Shown here: positions 23,901 through 37,349 of the stretch, one piece after another
Numbering within the stretch: the first letter of the stretch is position 1
How the letters are laid out: every line of letters begins with the position of its first letter
Assembly (NCBI RefSeq): GCF_047948215.1
Contig: NC_134462.1
Location: 120,054,937-120,118,936 of the forward strand
Direction of reading: 5' to 3'
Length of the DNA stretch: 64,000 bases
Source: Lycorma delicatula
Lineage: Eukaryota > Arthropoda > Insecta > Hemiptera > Fulgoridae
The notes under the pieces: model-generated
Databases searched by the model: none
The model's input: the letters and a program-made list of their open reading frames with translations, nothing else
Told to the model about the DNA's origin: nothing
Made by a program: the position numbers and the translations under genes

Positions 23901-24589
23901 GTTTTTCCGCTGTTAAACTAATAATTTTAAACTTTACATTGTCTTCTGTAAAATTTTAGTATCAAAAGAAAAATCCGAAAGAATTTTGTTCATCGCCTAT
24001 TAAGATTTTTTTTTGTAAGTTTAAAATCAAAGTGTTTTTTCGGTTATGATTAAATTTTAATTTTGGAATTAAATTTTTAACTTCTACTTTGAGCTTTTAT
24101 TATGCCAGTTTTTTTTTAATATTAAAGCTAAACCCTTAATCTTGCCAAAATTATTTCGGTTAAAAGTCATAAAGTCATAAATAATCAGTCTGATGAGTAA
24201 TTTTTTTTAAAGTTTGTAATTCATTTATCTCTAAATTTAAATTTTATAAAATTAAAAAGCGTTCATTAATTTAAATTTTAAAACAGTTAAGACTTTTATA
24301 TTATTCTGTTTTTAGAATAAATGAAAATTTTTCAACCACCAACCAGTTATTAAGAATATTAATACATGTAGTAATAATATATTATGCGTATGTGTATATC
24401 CCCGATTGCAGTACAACTGCTTACAACTTAATCTCTATACCGGTTATATCTAGAACGTACAAATTCAATCATAAATATCTCGTAAAATGATCCATTAATT
24501 ATTTTGTTCGTAACGGCCTGTTATAGACCCCGCTAAGTATCGGTTTATTTCTTTTTCAACCTTATTTTCTTCTCTTCGAGAATTTCCTC
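20971..24589. other. 3.6 kb unassigned AT-rich DNA
   Basis: The stretch 22900-23170 is less AT-rich and reads like a dispersed repeat (cttggcgtgccaagcc palindrome at about 23019-23034), without a coding frame. Nothing else was recognised. Confidence 0.4.
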
Positions 24590-24868
24590 ATCCTCTTGAA
24601 TAAGGATTTCTTCTAAGGAGTTCAGTTCTATTTTCTTTCTCTTTTCGTAATCAGGATTTCTTGATATCCAGGATCATTTCCTTACATCTTCTTTGTTGTC
24701 GATCGCTGATCACTTCCGGTGTATGTTTTATACTTTCACGACCTCGACTAACTCCTTGTATCGGTTTTTGTCTTCATATTTTTATGAATTCTAGGATTCT
24801 TGTAGCTATCCATTCAACTCTGTTGATGTGACCGTAGGAGCGTAGTCTTCTTTTCCTAGAAGGTTGTG
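24590..24868 (-). pseudogene. LINE relic: C-terminal end of an endonuclease/RT-type ORF
   Basis: The minus strand reads RRLRSYGHINRVEWIATRIL at about 24850-24790, the conserved RRLRW(Y/L)GHV-R-M...I line near the C-terminus of many insect endonuclease/reverse transcriptase ORFs, followed by a basic, frameshifted tail that stays partly open to about 24640. A TGA follows IKI. The RT domain itself is absent. Confidence 0.5.
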
Positions 24869-27800
24869 AGTTTTTCTATCGTCTGTTACAGCTCTTTGTT
24901 AAATTATAATCTGTATTCTGTTTTTCTTTCATTTATTAAAGAAACGTTTTTTTTTTAAAAAGAAAGTTTGAATGTAATAATAATTATTAGATGCGTTTAT
25001 TAATTATCATCTATCTATCTCCTCTCCTAATAACAACTACACGTAATAAAAAAAGTATGTATGCGGGAATTTATCGGTTTTTTTTTTTTGTATTTCGATT
25101 GTTTAAAGTAATCTGGTATTTAATTTGGTGTTTTTATGGAATATACCATTGACGCTTTTAAAAATACAAGTCACGAGACGGATTAGTTAAGTTAGATTTT
25201 TAGAGTAATAAGGAACTTATATGCCAATTTTATTTAAATAATTTTTAATTTTATTGATAAAGATATCTACTGGATTATATACTTTTTGTTTTAATCCGAC
25301 TATATCTTATAGTAATTAGACTTATTTATCCTACAGGAAACCGGGTTTAAACGGTTTAATTTAATATCATAAGTCAGAAAAAATATTTTATTCGAGATTA
25401 TTTGCATTATCATGTTTTTGAAAATTGTTTTAATTAAGTTTTTTTTTAAATTTATTCATTTATCTTACTTCAGCAAAACCCTGACTTTAAAACGTTTATT
25501 TTAAATTATAAATAATGTACGATTATAAAATATTTAATTAAATTTATGTCCATTTATAATACTTAATCTATAATACTACGTGCTTTTTTACCAAAAATTT
25601 CAAGCGGTATTTTACTTAACACCGGTTTAAATAACATTTTGTAAACGTAATGTTGTTTGGAAAAAAATTATAATTAAAAATGTATTCTCGAAAACAGTAT
25701 TACATTATGATACTTACTAATGAAATATTTAATCTATCAATTTTTTCCCGATTTCAAAGCGCGTAGAAAATTAAACTGTAAAAAAAGAAGATAAAATTAT
25801 TTGGTTAGTTACAGAGTTAATTTTATAATCGGTACTGTTATTTTAATTATTTATCGTGACACTTAACTAGATTAAAAGTACAAAATGAAATATTTTACGT
25901 AGTTTTGAATTATATTAAATCAAATCTCTACTGAATGAAGTATTTAGATATCGGTTTGGTTTTTTAAGAGTTACAAAACAAGTTATTTTTTTAATACGTT
26001 TCAAACTGGATAAAATTTTTAAAAAATGACATTTAATTACAGCTTTTTCGGAATATTTCAATCGGACCCATGTTATGTGTTTTTTATTTTAAAATAACTA
26101 CCGCTTATAAAATTAACATTGTCTATAACTGGACCGTTCGTTATGATAACTGAACAGAATTAAGTAACTTTCAGAATTGTAACTGTCAGTAACTGTCAGA
26201 ATTAAATAAGTTAGAACTTATGTAAGTTAATATAAGTTTAGTATTATCTAATGAAAGCAGTAAAGAATTTTAATTATTTTATGAATTATATAATATTACA
26301 GCGTATATGAGATCCTAATTGGTAATACTTAATTTTATTATTTTGTCTGTACTGTCTAGTATCCTAGACACGGCAGAGATACGAATGGGAAAAACATTTT
26401 CTAGTGAAGATATATTTTAGGGTTTATCTTTTATTCTACCTGCCAAAAATCGTTAAGGTAATTTACAATATTATATATCGGACATTGATTATCTGTAAAA
26501 AGTCTGTATTACGTATTGATTCTTACTTTATATTTTCCTAAATAAAAATGTTAAAACCATCAATATCTTTTTATTTTGGATAAAGACAGAAACACCAAAA
26601 TGTTTGTTTTCCTGAAATCACAGCTCTAGACCTATGCGGCAAGAAGGAAAGTGTGATAATCAGTTAAAAAATGGGTAATTTTTTTCATTTTTCGACGTTT
26701 ACTAATACAATAAATTCGCATCAAATTCATTCTCTTCCTCCAAAAAGAAATCTTACGTAACATTTTATTGGTTCTACATTTTTAAATGAATTTTTATTTT
26801 AGTTCCTTCTATTTAACGTAGTAAATGTAGAAAACCCAAAAACATTTCTAGAAAGGTATTTTGGAATTGAGGAGTAGAAAAAATAAAAAAAATAAAGATT
26901 TTTTAAATTTTTTGGGTTTTTTAAATATACGAGTATAATGATAATTTTCCAATAAAACTTCATCATTATTCATTCCCACTCCAAAAAAAGAAATCTTAGG
27001 TAGCTCTTTTCATGTATAATTATTTTACCACTACGTAAGAATAAACAACCGATGCCAGAAAAGTATAATAACTTTGTTGTCAGATTTTTTTTCTCGGTTT
27101 TCGTACATTAGTACCACACAAAATATTATTTTTTATTTGTCTATTCAAATTAAATTTTATTTACTGTTTTTATTTTGTATGACTTTCTTTTCTTTTTTAA
27201 GGGCAAACGATGTGAATGTAAAAATTAAAACCTTTTTATTGTTCGAAAAATATATAAAACTATTCTATTGTAAATTCTTATTCGTATTTTTTCCGTGCAC
27301 ACTATGATGAGCGGTTTTCTTTGTATTAAAAACACTTTATTGTAATTTTTTTATTTGCGTTGAACATGAAAGTTATTTATTGTGTAACTATTTCATGCCT
27401 ACCTCATTTTACCGTTAAAAATATACTGTAATCGTTTTGTTTTTATTATCTGTTCTTTATATTTTATTTAACTATATATATTATCTACATGCCTTTAGTA
27501 ATCTAAAGGGAGTTTTCTTTGTTTACGCTATATTTACCGTATTTCTTTTAACGTAAAGAGAATACATAACTTTATAGAATTTATATAATTCTCTTTAGCT
27601 GCAGTTATTTACGCAAAACATACACGGGTAAATAAAACTACCTAGAAATACGGTTAATATAAACTGCTTTCATATAAATTTGCTCGAGTTACATTTTTAG
27701 TCCGACAAAAAGAAAAAACAAAACTGTGATTCGGAATTATATACCTAAGTACTCTGCAAAGTAATATTCAGTATTTTCAATAAAGACTGATCTTAAAAAA

Positions 27801-28109
27801 AACTCCTTTTTTAAAATTGAAGTTAAATTCCCTTAACCCTAAATGGGGAATAAGACTTGAGAGTAAATAACAAAGAAAGACGAATTCTGATTTAAAAAGG
27901 AGTGAGATAACAATTTAGCCTGAGTAAGTCGATTTTAAACTCTTACGTAAAACAAAATAACAGAAGAAATAATGAAAAGAAATTGATAATGGAGTAAGTA
28001 TCCAGCGAGAGAAAATAATGATGTAATTTATTTAAAAAATAAGTAACATTAAAATGATGATAATGAAATTCATTGAAAAAAGGATAATGAAGAATTAAAT
28101 ATTAAAATA
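24869..28109. other. 3.2 kb unassigned AT-rich DNA
   Basis: Two loosely similar blocks (26690-26790 and 26930-27030, sharing cattc-c-ctccaaaaa and agaaatctta) suggest a degenerate ~250 bp tandem duplication. Short taactgtcag doublet at about 26179-26198. No gene. Confidence 0.4.
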
Positions 28110-28430
28110 GAGGACAAGATATATACAATGTAACAGAAGTGGGAACTTTTCTGTTATTTAGGTACAAAATATTACAAAGTGTGAACAAATTAATGGAGAT
28201 ATAGAAAACAGACCGGTTTAAGTAAAGAGGACTTTTTACTGAGAAGAACCCAACAATTTTAGTTATAATATAATTTAAAGTATTGTATGCAGTGTTTTAA
28301 AATAGAAAAAGATGGGAAAATAGGAAAAACAAAAAAGAAAAGAGTAGAGCGGGCTTTGAAGTGTATTAAAGGAGTTGAAATTAAATAGGTTAATAAATTA
28401 CGAAATGAAGACTTACGAAAAATAGAAGTG
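28110..28430 (+). pseudogene. Very decayed LINE RT thumb region (low confidence)
   Basis: Pieces in shifting frames read FCYLGTKYY, GLSKEDFLLRRTQQF, YNLKYCMQCF and KRVERALKCIKG, in the order and spacing of the FKYLGS... / LLxSxxLxxxxRKKLVKCYxWSVALY / FEMWxWRRMLxIxW part of insect endonuclease/RT ORFs. Stops are frequent. Could be coincidence. Confidence 0.3.
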
Positions 28431-28859
28431 GATGTAAGAACGTATTGTGGTAGAATCTTTTAGAGACGAACTAGGTCGGTGGCTCATAAGGCGCGTAAGG
28501 CGTAATGAGGTTTTTTTGGGGGGAAAAGAATTATGGAAAATCGAAGAACTTCATACAAGTACATGAGGTGTATTGATAGTGACATTGTAAACACTAAAGA
28601 AATAGGATATGCTACTTATATGTTGTCTTATGTTGTAGTAAGTGAAATTAGAGATCTGAGGGCTTGATCACAGGAAAACATTTTCCTAAATAACATATAA
28701 CATACAGCAAGACTGAGTCTATCTTGCAACTTGATTTGGTTGAACTGGGGACTGTACACAAACAGAAGGGTGGTACAGATCCTTAAATACATAATAAGGA
28801 AAGATGCTAGAGGTTAAGATACTATAGGTATCTATGGTGCCGATTGAAGAGAAGCCGAG

Positions 28860-29250
28860 GCATGAGAGAAAATAAAAGAGGTGCAAAAAATGTTGGCACA
28901 CGGGGACGAAGCACGGTAGCCGTACAGGGTCAGGAACGCAGCCCCGCTGCCTAAGATGCTTTGGCCCACTCACATGCAACAGTGGGGGAGGGGTCGGAGT
29001 TCTCCGATGATGATACTGTGGACCCTCAAGGTTTGAGACAGCCGCGGGGAAAACAACGGGTGAAACGCACATCCGGCGCTGATAGATTTAGGGACGGGAA
29101 GAGTAGCTCTTCAGTGGATGGGTGCATAGGCTGTCCAGAATGGAGGTCGGCGTTCCTCGATGATACTGGGGGGACCCCGGTGGGACGCTCAAGGAGGAGG
29201 CAAGACAAGGGAGCAGTCTACAGGCATGACACCCTGACCTTTTAATAAAG
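28860..29250 (+). other. GC-rich segment with a 94-codon hydrophilic frame
   Basis: Composition differs sharply from the flanks. The frame 28961-29245 is rich in Ser, Asp, Arg and Gly and shows no known domain; an overlapping frame has a C-x2-C...C cluster (RCLRCFGPLTC) that might be a broken zinc knuckle. It lies just upstream of an LTR-like region, so it may be retroelement internal sequence. Function not assigned. Confidence 0.35.
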
Positions 29251-29431
29251 GTAACAGGTCCGTTTAACAATCGTCTTTTGTAATACTGTCCGCTGAAACT
29301 CAACGATCAAATGTTTATACTGTGAGTAGAGTTACCGGACAAGGTTAAGGAATGCATGGGAACGAAAGGCCTCGGTCGACCGTTCTCACGCTTCGAGTTG
29401 GGTCCGGTCCGGCAGGTAAAAAGAATAAGGG

Positions 29432-29439
29432 TATAAATA
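29432..29439 (+). promoter_or_regulatory. TATA box (tataaata)
   Basis: A canonical TATA box in a locally GC-rich context, about 20-25 bases upstream of an arthropod-like initiator. Probably belongs to the LTR-like element; no host gene follows. Confidence 0.4.
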
Positions 29440-29919
29440 CTCCTGTTAAGACCAGTCAAAGATAACCGGTCCAGCGAAACGTTATGACATCAGTCCAGCG
29501 AGGAGATTCTTCGAGACGAGTGAGCGAGACAACAGTCAACGAAAGCATTCTGCGGGGAGGACAGTGAAAGAGCGAATTTCCAGTGTGAAATAAGTTCTAT
29601 AAGATTAAGGTTACGCCACGAGTAATTCCAGTAAACAAGAAATACTATCGGTGAGTTGCTGTAAGACTATAAGAGAAAGAGATAATGTACTAAATTTCTT
29701 TTATAAATTGTTAGGGTAGTTTTATTTGCGAACAGTAAAAGTATTTGTAGTCAAAGAACTTTATACTTTTATTATTTATTGTACTATTGTTATAAATACA
29801 AGACTAGTAGTTAAAAGTGTGATCATGCTACGAGACTGAATTCTGCTTTTCCAATCTGTTTATCTACCTATAAATAAATCCTGACGATTATTTTAAATCC
29901 TATTTTGTGTGTAATCTCT

Positions 29920-30118
29920 GTTTATTATTATGATTGACATTTATGATTATTTGTTTGTTATTGACATTAATATTATTATCGTTTACTACTATTATTATTG
30001 TCTATTATTCTGATTATTTTGTGATTGTTATTATTATGATTATTTATTTACTATTGTTCATTAATTGTTTTATTGTTGTTGCTTATTATTATTATTATTA
30101 TTACTATTATCATTTTTA
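29920..30118. repeat. Degenerate (ATT)n low-complexity tract
   Basis: Runs of tta/att triplets, purest at about 30086-30112. The open frame across it (with a poly-Tyr stretch) is a by-product. Confidence 0.8.
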
Positions 30119-30178
30119 AACCAATAAACTGTAATTATATAAACATTCTAAATTCTCAATCTCTCAGTATCCTGATCA

Positions 30179-31554
30179 AACCGTGAACACGCGACGAGAT
30201 GATGAAAGAGGGGTGTCTGTTAATCGTTTTGAAAACTTATCATGTATGCATGATAAAATTGCAATAAATTATACCGTTTGTACTTATTTTAAAGATGTAA
30301 GTTATATTTATGAATAAACATATTAGAGGTGAGGTGAAAAAATGGATCGTTATCATGGAGATATACCAAGGACGCTATTGTGCTGAACGGAACTATGCTA
30401 GAGTGTTCTATAAATAGAACTTTCTTTCGTTGTCCGACAAGTTTGTAACGTCTCTCAAGATAGAATAAGAAAGTGTACATTAGTATAAAAATCAGACGTG
30501 TAATTTCTTGTTAACATAGTTCCTATAATGTACGTCATCTTCTCTTTAATCTCGCGCTTTTACTGTGTTTAAGTCGGAAACTCCGTTTGATAATAATTAG
30601 ACGACATTTTTTCTGTTAATTTGAGCATCATTCAAAAATAATTCATCGATTCTTTTTTTAAAATCACAGAATTAATTTATTTGTTTATTCTAAAAATCAT
30701 TAAAGTTTTAATTGAATCTTAAAATATTATAGTAGGCCTACAATTTTTGACGTACACTCGGAATGTATTTTACATACTTATGAGATAATATGATTAAATT
30801 AACACAGTTTAATAATAATATCGATATAAAAATTAAATCTATAGAATTTTCAAGAGTAATTTTAATTTTTTATTTTATTTTTCTATTAAGGGCTCTATCT
30901 GATCTAATTATAAGGGAAAATTTGTCGGGTTTACTACGATAAAATACATTTTTGCTCAAAAGTTCACGGGGCAAAAGTAAGAGATAATTCTTACTTTCAA
31001 AAATTTGAAATAATTCTTTTAGAAAATATTATTTGAAGTTTAAAGATAGATAATCTCCTTCCTTGAATTGTGTAGTTTCTTTTTTTACTGAAATTAAAAA
31101 GATGAACAAATTATTATTTTTTATTTATTAGCTCGGAATTTAATGTTAGAAAATTAATTCATCGGATATAAACGAAATTTTATATTTTTTTTTATTTCAA
31201 TGATTTTTTTTTTAATTTTATGAGTCAATTTTACCAACCGTCACTTTTAAAAAATTTTTTTTCTTTATAAATTACTTGCTATTAATGTATTTTAACAGAC
31301 AATTTCAAATGATAATTAAGGCAAAAAGATAATTTTTTAACGATTTCAAAGGTTTTTAAATTTCAAATGCTCTATTCCTCTGGTGGATACAATAGTTACT
31401 GATGATTTCTTGGGGAGATGGGAGAAATTAAAACAAATTTTTGAACCGCATTTTTAAGAAGTTTTTTTTAATTTTAACTGAGGATTTTCTTAGTAAAATT
31501 GGCATACTGATACACGAAATTAAATTAATCTAGATACTACTGGACTGTATTAGT
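30179..31554. other. AT-rich DNA, nothing recognised
   Basis: No coding frame, repeat pair or RNA structure was noted. Confidence 0.4.
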
Positions 31555-31930
31555 CTCTCTCGTTTATTAAGAGTATATATATCTCAGTATTGGATGTTGT
31601 GAGAATTAAGATGATGAGTATATGAAGTTCTTTGGAGACGAAGAAAGAATGATGAACTAAGCGGTATCACTGAGAGAAAGGATATTGTTCTATTTATAAA
31701 AGCACAGAGATTAAGCGAGTTGGGTCGCGTGGAAAGAATGGATGAAATGAGAAGGATGAGAGCTATTAATATTAAGAGCTATTATAAAAGGAGAAGGAGG
31801 ACCGCTCCAAGAAACAGATGGATGGATGATTGATGGGCGTAAGAGGATGGAAAGTGCTGGGGAGGGATTGAGGTTTGGAGAAGAGGCGGTCAAAACCCAC
31901 TAAGGGTTGTAGCGCCAAACAAAGAAGAAA
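31555..31930 (+). pseudogene. LINE relic: C-terminal end of an endonuclease/RT-type ORF
   Basis: After a shifted opening (LWRRRKNDELSGITERKDI) the frame reads IKAQRLSELGRVERMDEMRR, then RRRRTAPRNRWMDD, a stop, and in a neighbouring frame a tail like WRRGGQNPL and RVVAPNKEE. This is the IKAxRLxWLGHVxRM ... RPRxRWMDD ... A(K)THxGL end of insect RTE/R2-like endonuclease-reverse transcriptases, following the RT thumb. Only the last ~110 codons are present and they are frameshifted. The minus-strand frame 31711-31893 is a shadow. Confidence 0.65.
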
Positions 31931-32639
31931 TGTATTTCTGTTAAGAGCACACTACCTTAATGTAGAGAAACGTAGATAGTGAATCTAAAGTAAATCATAA
32001 ATGAATAGTAATGTAGTAATGCAAACATATTTTATTGAAATTTCCAAGGATTAATAAGGTACGTAAAAATGAAAACCTTTTAATACAGGTAAGAAAAAAA
32101 TGGTGAACAAAGTCTTACTGCTTTTGATGCATATTACTGTATACTTTATTCACAATAATGAGGTTTAGTATTACCATTGATTTCACGGTTGAGAGATCTG
32201 AGAATCAGCCGATGAGAAACTGTCGGAGTGAGCTATATGAACTCCTTGATAAATTATATTAATGCATGATGTCAATTCGGTGTACGCATTATCTTCAATA
32301 TGTTTACGTTATAAAGAAATGCTATACGGATTCAGTTTAAGATATTATTTTGATAAAATTAATTAAATTATTTATCTAAATTTAATAAAAACGTTTTAAT
32401 TAATTAGAGTAAATGTTATGATGGTTGCAATATTACAAATAACAGTCGGTTAACTTATTTAAAATTTTAGTATATTGAAATAAAAAATATGTTTTAAAAC
32501 TAGTGTCTCCTTCATTAAAAAATAATTACAATTCCGTTGTAATTAAATCTACAAAGGCTTTCTTTATACAATTTAAATAAAGTTTGATATGTACATTATA
32601 ATTTTACTTTCTCATTTTAGAATTAAATCATTTATTTAT
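31931..32639. other. AT-rich DNA, nothing recognised
   Basis: No supportable feature. Confidence 0.4.
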
Positions 32640-33330
32640 TTAGCGTATGGCACCAAGACACAACACCAATTACAGTCAAAAATTACAAACAAACATCTAA
32701 AAATTAATATAAGCTACTGATTCTGGAGTTGCCATCAGGAAGTCTATTCATAAGCTGTTCTAGGGCAAACTTCTGTGATGTGACTTAGCAGTTCGATTTT
32801 CACCACACTCGCAAAGGGGCATCGGTGTTTTAGCCCATTTATACAGGAAATAGGCGCACCTACCATGCTGAGTTCGTATTCTGTTTAGCGTTGACCATGT
32901 CTTACGTGGCAAGTCAAAACCCGGCTTTTGAGTAATACGTGAGGTTTATTTATTCTACTTTGTGGTCCATTCTTGACGCCAGGCGTCAGTTAAGTTAAAT
33001 CCTTCCTCTGTGGCAGCAATTACTGTTTTGATAGGCGGCTTTCTAAGATCGAAGGCGACCACGATTGGCAACCTCAATGTTCTTATGTATCGGTAAGTTT
33101 AGATTGTCCATAATCTTCTCTTGTACTCTCTTATAAGAGCGTTCATACGGCGCAGGTTTGGGGGTGGTATGTGGCTCAATACCGGGAGCCATTTCACAGG
33201 AGAAGACCTGACCTGATAAACCCGGCAATCATTCTCATAGTGTTGTTAAGTTGAGCATCAATTCTATGAACATAAGGGCTGTTAAGCCATACTGGCACAC
33301 AATTTTTTGAAGCCGAGAAAACGAGGTTCA
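32640..33330 (-). pseudogene. Jockey-superfamily LINE relic, end of RT and C-terminal domain
   Basis: The minus strand begins with WLNSPYVHRIDAQLNNTMRM and IAGF (33300-33210), the YxxPVWxxSxHxxxIDxQLNxxMRxIxG line that closes the RT domain. Next come IMDNLNLPIHKNIEVANRGR (33120-33050) and then an open stretch KPGFDLPRKTWSTLNRIRTQ ... CAYFLYKWAKTP, with C-x-C-GE at 32840-32815 and a following H, a degraded zinc-finger-like end. The last recognisable line is ATPESVAYINF at about 32725. Several frameshifts and stops separate the blocks. Clearly a protein relic of a non-LTR element; clade not fixed. Confidence 0.75.
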
Positions 33331-33619
33331 GTTCAGTAGTTTGAATTCATAAAATTCGAAATTTCTCTTAATTCATAACTTTTTGTTCCCAGATATTTTC
33401 TAAAGTTTAAAACTTACATTTCTCATTAAAAGTTATAATTTGTAATACTTCTTTAATCGAATTAAAATTATGTTATTACAAAAACTGTTAAGATATTCTC
33501 TTAATTTATTTTTAATATCTAATATTTTACTATAATTTATAATTTAAAACTTAATTTAATAAAGAAATCGATACGATAAAATGATGGAATCGAACAAATT
33601 CCATTTGCTGGTTCTACGG
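33331..33619. other. AT-rich DNA left of the array
   Basis: Nothing recognised. Confidence 0.35.
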
Positions 33620-34330
33620 TGTGATTTTTAAATGATAAAAATCTGATGTGGAAACCAAATGATTTCCTTGTACGCCTATTAAATTGCATACACACATTTT
33701 TTTTTTTTTTTTTTTTTAATGAAAAGTACATAAAATTTTATTTCATTAATAACTTATGATTTTTTAATTTTTTTTGTTAATATTGAATTATTATTTATTA
33801 TAAAACTTTTTTGCGATCAGAGGTTAATAATTATTAATAAAGCAATATATTTAAAATAAAAAAAATATTAGCAAAAAAGGAGATGAAGTCGGATTCGAGC
33901 CACGATGTGTCTTCCCGTTGTAATATCTAAATATTTAATCAATTAAAATTTAATTTGGCTATAACTGTAGAACCAATGAAAATAAGTACCACTTATTATC
34001 ATTGAAATTCTCTGAATGAGAGCTTATTACTGCAGTTAAGAAAAAATACAAAATACAATTTTTTTTTAATTTTGAGGTTTTTTGACACTTTTGGTTCAGT
34101 CGATTGCAATCTAAAGGGAAGGTGCACAAATAGATGTTAAATCAGTCCTAAATTCAAAATTTCAACATTCTACGGCTAATCGTTTTTTAGTTATGCGAGA
34201 TACAGACGTCACGTCGAAATTAGTCAAAATGCTTTCAGGAATAGTCAAAATGGATATTTCCAATTAAATCTGAAAACCAAAATTTTTCACGATCACAATA
34301 CTTTCTTTACTTCATACTAGGAAGTAAATA
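33620..34330 (-). repeat. Dispersed ~700 bp repeat, left flanking copy (copy A)
   Basis: Homologous in inverted orientation to 38041-38495 and 57915-58260, and in direct orientation to 53720-54180. Shared landmarks are ccttgtacgcctatt..ttgca, gatgaagtcggatt(c/t)ga, ccaatgaaaataagtac and catt(c)tacggctaatcg. A run of ~22 T lies at about 33697-33718. The part 34121-34330 is also the beginning of array unit 1. Non-coding. Confidence 0.8.
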
Positions 34331-37300
34331 CACAAATATACATAAAAACGACCCGATATTTTTATATTGTTTAGAACTGTCCGGTCAAATAAAAAAGTAC
34401 GTAATAGATAAAGTAAGTGTTGTGAATATAATGTATTATTTTCCTCAGCAGAACGAAAATGAAGTAATAACCGTTGTCCAAGAAGACAATGAAATTACGG
34501 TTAAGGTCCTTTCAACTAAGATGTAACGTTAATGGCCACCATGTAGAGACTTCTTATTTACGTTTTAATTAATGCATTGTAATTATATAAACGGAGTTGT
34601 ATGTTATTAAGTTTATTACTGCTTCTGTTTTACATACATATTGTTTATTTATTACGGCATTTTTATGAATGAATTAATTTTGTAGCAGTATAATCTTTCC
34701 ACGGTTGAGTACGAGTATTTAAACGCAGAACCTTCGGAATGAAAAACAAAACGTTTCCATAGAAATCGGAGAATATAGAGTTATGTTTTAGTTGATGTAG
34801 AAATTTGTTTAAAGAGTATAGGGATTTCCATAAATATAACAGAGCTTTTGTTTTTTGTAAAAAAAAAAAAAATAATGTAATATATTAATGTACACTGGTT
34901 GCATGTGATTTCTTGTTTTATACTTGATGGAATCAGTATAAAACAGCATTAAACTACAATATTGCAAGCAGTATTTAACTCCTTGAATACATTAAAAGCC
35001 TGTGTTAAACCGATTTACTAATGTATTTCAGATTGCATCTTACGCCCCGAAAGCTTTTGGATAAAACCAGGAACGTTACTTCCTATGCAGTAAGTCTCGC
35101 ATTGAATTAAGTATTATAATTATTATTATTAAGTGCCAATTATCAGATTACAAGTGGTAATTGATACATTTATAATAATCAGCTTATAGTTGCGCTTAAC
35201 TCTTTGAGATTTATAACCAAATAGCAAATGGTAATATAGAAGGCTAACGTAGATTAAACCCAGCAGTTGAAAGGGGGAATTAGGACAGTTGATTTTATGT
35301 TATTCTCAGAAATTTAAAAGATAAAAGAATAAATTGATTATTATAATTAAAAACCAAACCGTAACCAGTAACGTGGAAATTGAATCTTAACTTATTGAAA
35401 AAGGTAATATATTGTAATGTATGGTTTTTGATGTATTTATTTTTTGTTACTAACGATCAAGTAGTTGCCAATAAAAGTAGTTTCAGAGGAGGTCGTATTT
35501 ATGCTTCATCATTCCATATATAATTTCAAGGATACCGTTTTGAATAAATTCTAAATATTTTTTGACTTATACAAAAAAAAATTAAATTATCAAAATCCAT
35601 TTGTAAAATTTTATTATATAAAATTTGTACTTCGTGGCTGTGATCTTTATCCCCTGACTCTTTCATTAGAAATTATACATCTGATGAAGGTAGATCTACT
35701 AAAAACGTGTTAAGGAAGTATTTAATTAATTTTTTAAGTTAAATTAACGTATTACGGTATTAAAAGTAATAAGCAAAACAATAAAATATTTTTGAACGTT
35801 CTTTTTTTTTTAAATTGAAAATATAAAAACCGTGTTTTTACGTATAGTATTAATAATCTTTTTAAATACGATTATTTGCTAATCTTTATAAATATTCAAT
35901 TCAGTAAAACGCTTCATTCATTTATAAGTAACAAAATAATGTTAAAAAAATTTCTTACACGACTAAGTGAATAATTTTGTTTCTTAAATAATATTTATAA
36001 TATTAAAATATAATTAAGAAAAGTACAATTTCCAGTATAACTTAATACATACTAAAATAAATAAATAGCTTTTTCTTAAAATAAACTTGTCAATATTATC
36101 TTGATATTGGAATAAATTTTAATGTATGTAGATCCATCTACTTCTCAAAAAAATTCTTATAGTGGTTTAAATCCTTAATAATCTAATTTTTTTGCAGTTG
36201 TTGAACACTCGATATGTTAATAAAAACTCATTTTGAAACTCTTTCGGTATACATCAATCAAAGTAAAACATATTTAGTCGGGTAATTCTGGGACTTTTGT
36301 CCACCTGAAGTGAAGGATTCACTTTGATGGTTTTGAAGCTTTGATGGTTTTTTTCTTATATAAATGAATTTGAGCCCCTGTCGGTTTGTTGGAAATTATT
36401 TGTCAGAAAATTACTATCGATGTTACTTTCGGAATAGGTAGTCGCAAATTTTTATTTAATTTCGTGAAGATCGCAGGCTATTTTTACGCATAGCTTTGAA
36501 ATGAAAACGACGTATAGAGAATTTTAAATAATTTTGAATTAGGTTTTACAACTAGATAAAATGACACGAAAATGTTGAGTCTAATTAAAGAGAATAGTAC
36601 TATTTTTGGTGTTGTTTATTAGTAAAATATAAAAATTATAATTATAATTTAATATTGAGTTAGTAACGCGTACATACGGAGTGATTGATCTCAAAGTATC
36701 GAAAACCTTAAATGATTTTTCAACCGTTAAATATAAGAAAATACGTACAAAATTTAAATTTAGCAATTGGTCTTTCCTCGAAAGACCATCTTTTTTTTGT
36801 GTGAGACTATATCACTCCAAACACTCTGTGGGTCCTGGGTGGCAAATCGAAACAAAAATGTTTAATGGAATTGGGGCGGTGGTGTCACATCATTTTTGAG
36901 TGTATTGAGAAAAGACAATTTTGTCGTAAAAATCTTACCGATGAAATTAAAATCTATTTCAAAAATGAAATATTTAACCTCCTTTAAATAATTGTTCAAC
37001 AGTGAAACATTAAAAAAACTGAAATTTAGCAAATATTCCTATCTATTTCTTTAAATGAAGTTAAACGGATTTAAGAATCGTTATACTTTTCGAACACGCT
37101 GTATATTTCTTCTCTATTCAATACACTTGTTGTATGCAGTTTATTGTTGTAATTAGAGTCTGAAGAAATAAGCTTTCCCACCGCTACATCTGTATATCAT
37201 AAAAGACAGCGGGACTCAAGTAGATGTACAGGCGCAGGTAGGTGCTCGAATAGATTCCAAAAACTTAGGCCTATTCAGTTAAGATTCCTTTTATTTGAAT

Positions 37301-37349
37301 TTTTCAATATACCTTACTCTAAATCCCCTTTCACGTTTTACGTATAAAA

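Larger units (their letters stand above)
29279..30178 (+). mobile_element. Possible LTR (or LTR-like) sequence
   Basis: Starts with tgtaatactg and ends with gatca, so TG...CA borders about 900 bp apart are available. Inside are a TATA box (29432-29439), an initiator-like accagtcaaa about 20 bases on, a GC-richer presumed R/U5 leader (29450-29640), and AATAAA signals near 29872. A (ATT)n-rich stretch (29920-30118) lies near the right end. Just past the right border, aaccgtgaacacgcgacga resembles the region after LTRs in some insect Ty3-type elements. No second LTR, no primer-binding site that I can name, and no 4-5 bp target duplication were found. Confidence 0.35.

Noticed and set aside
29934..30119. 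61-codon hydrophobic frame with a poly-Tyr run
   Set aside because: Translation of an (ATT)n-type low-complexity tract.
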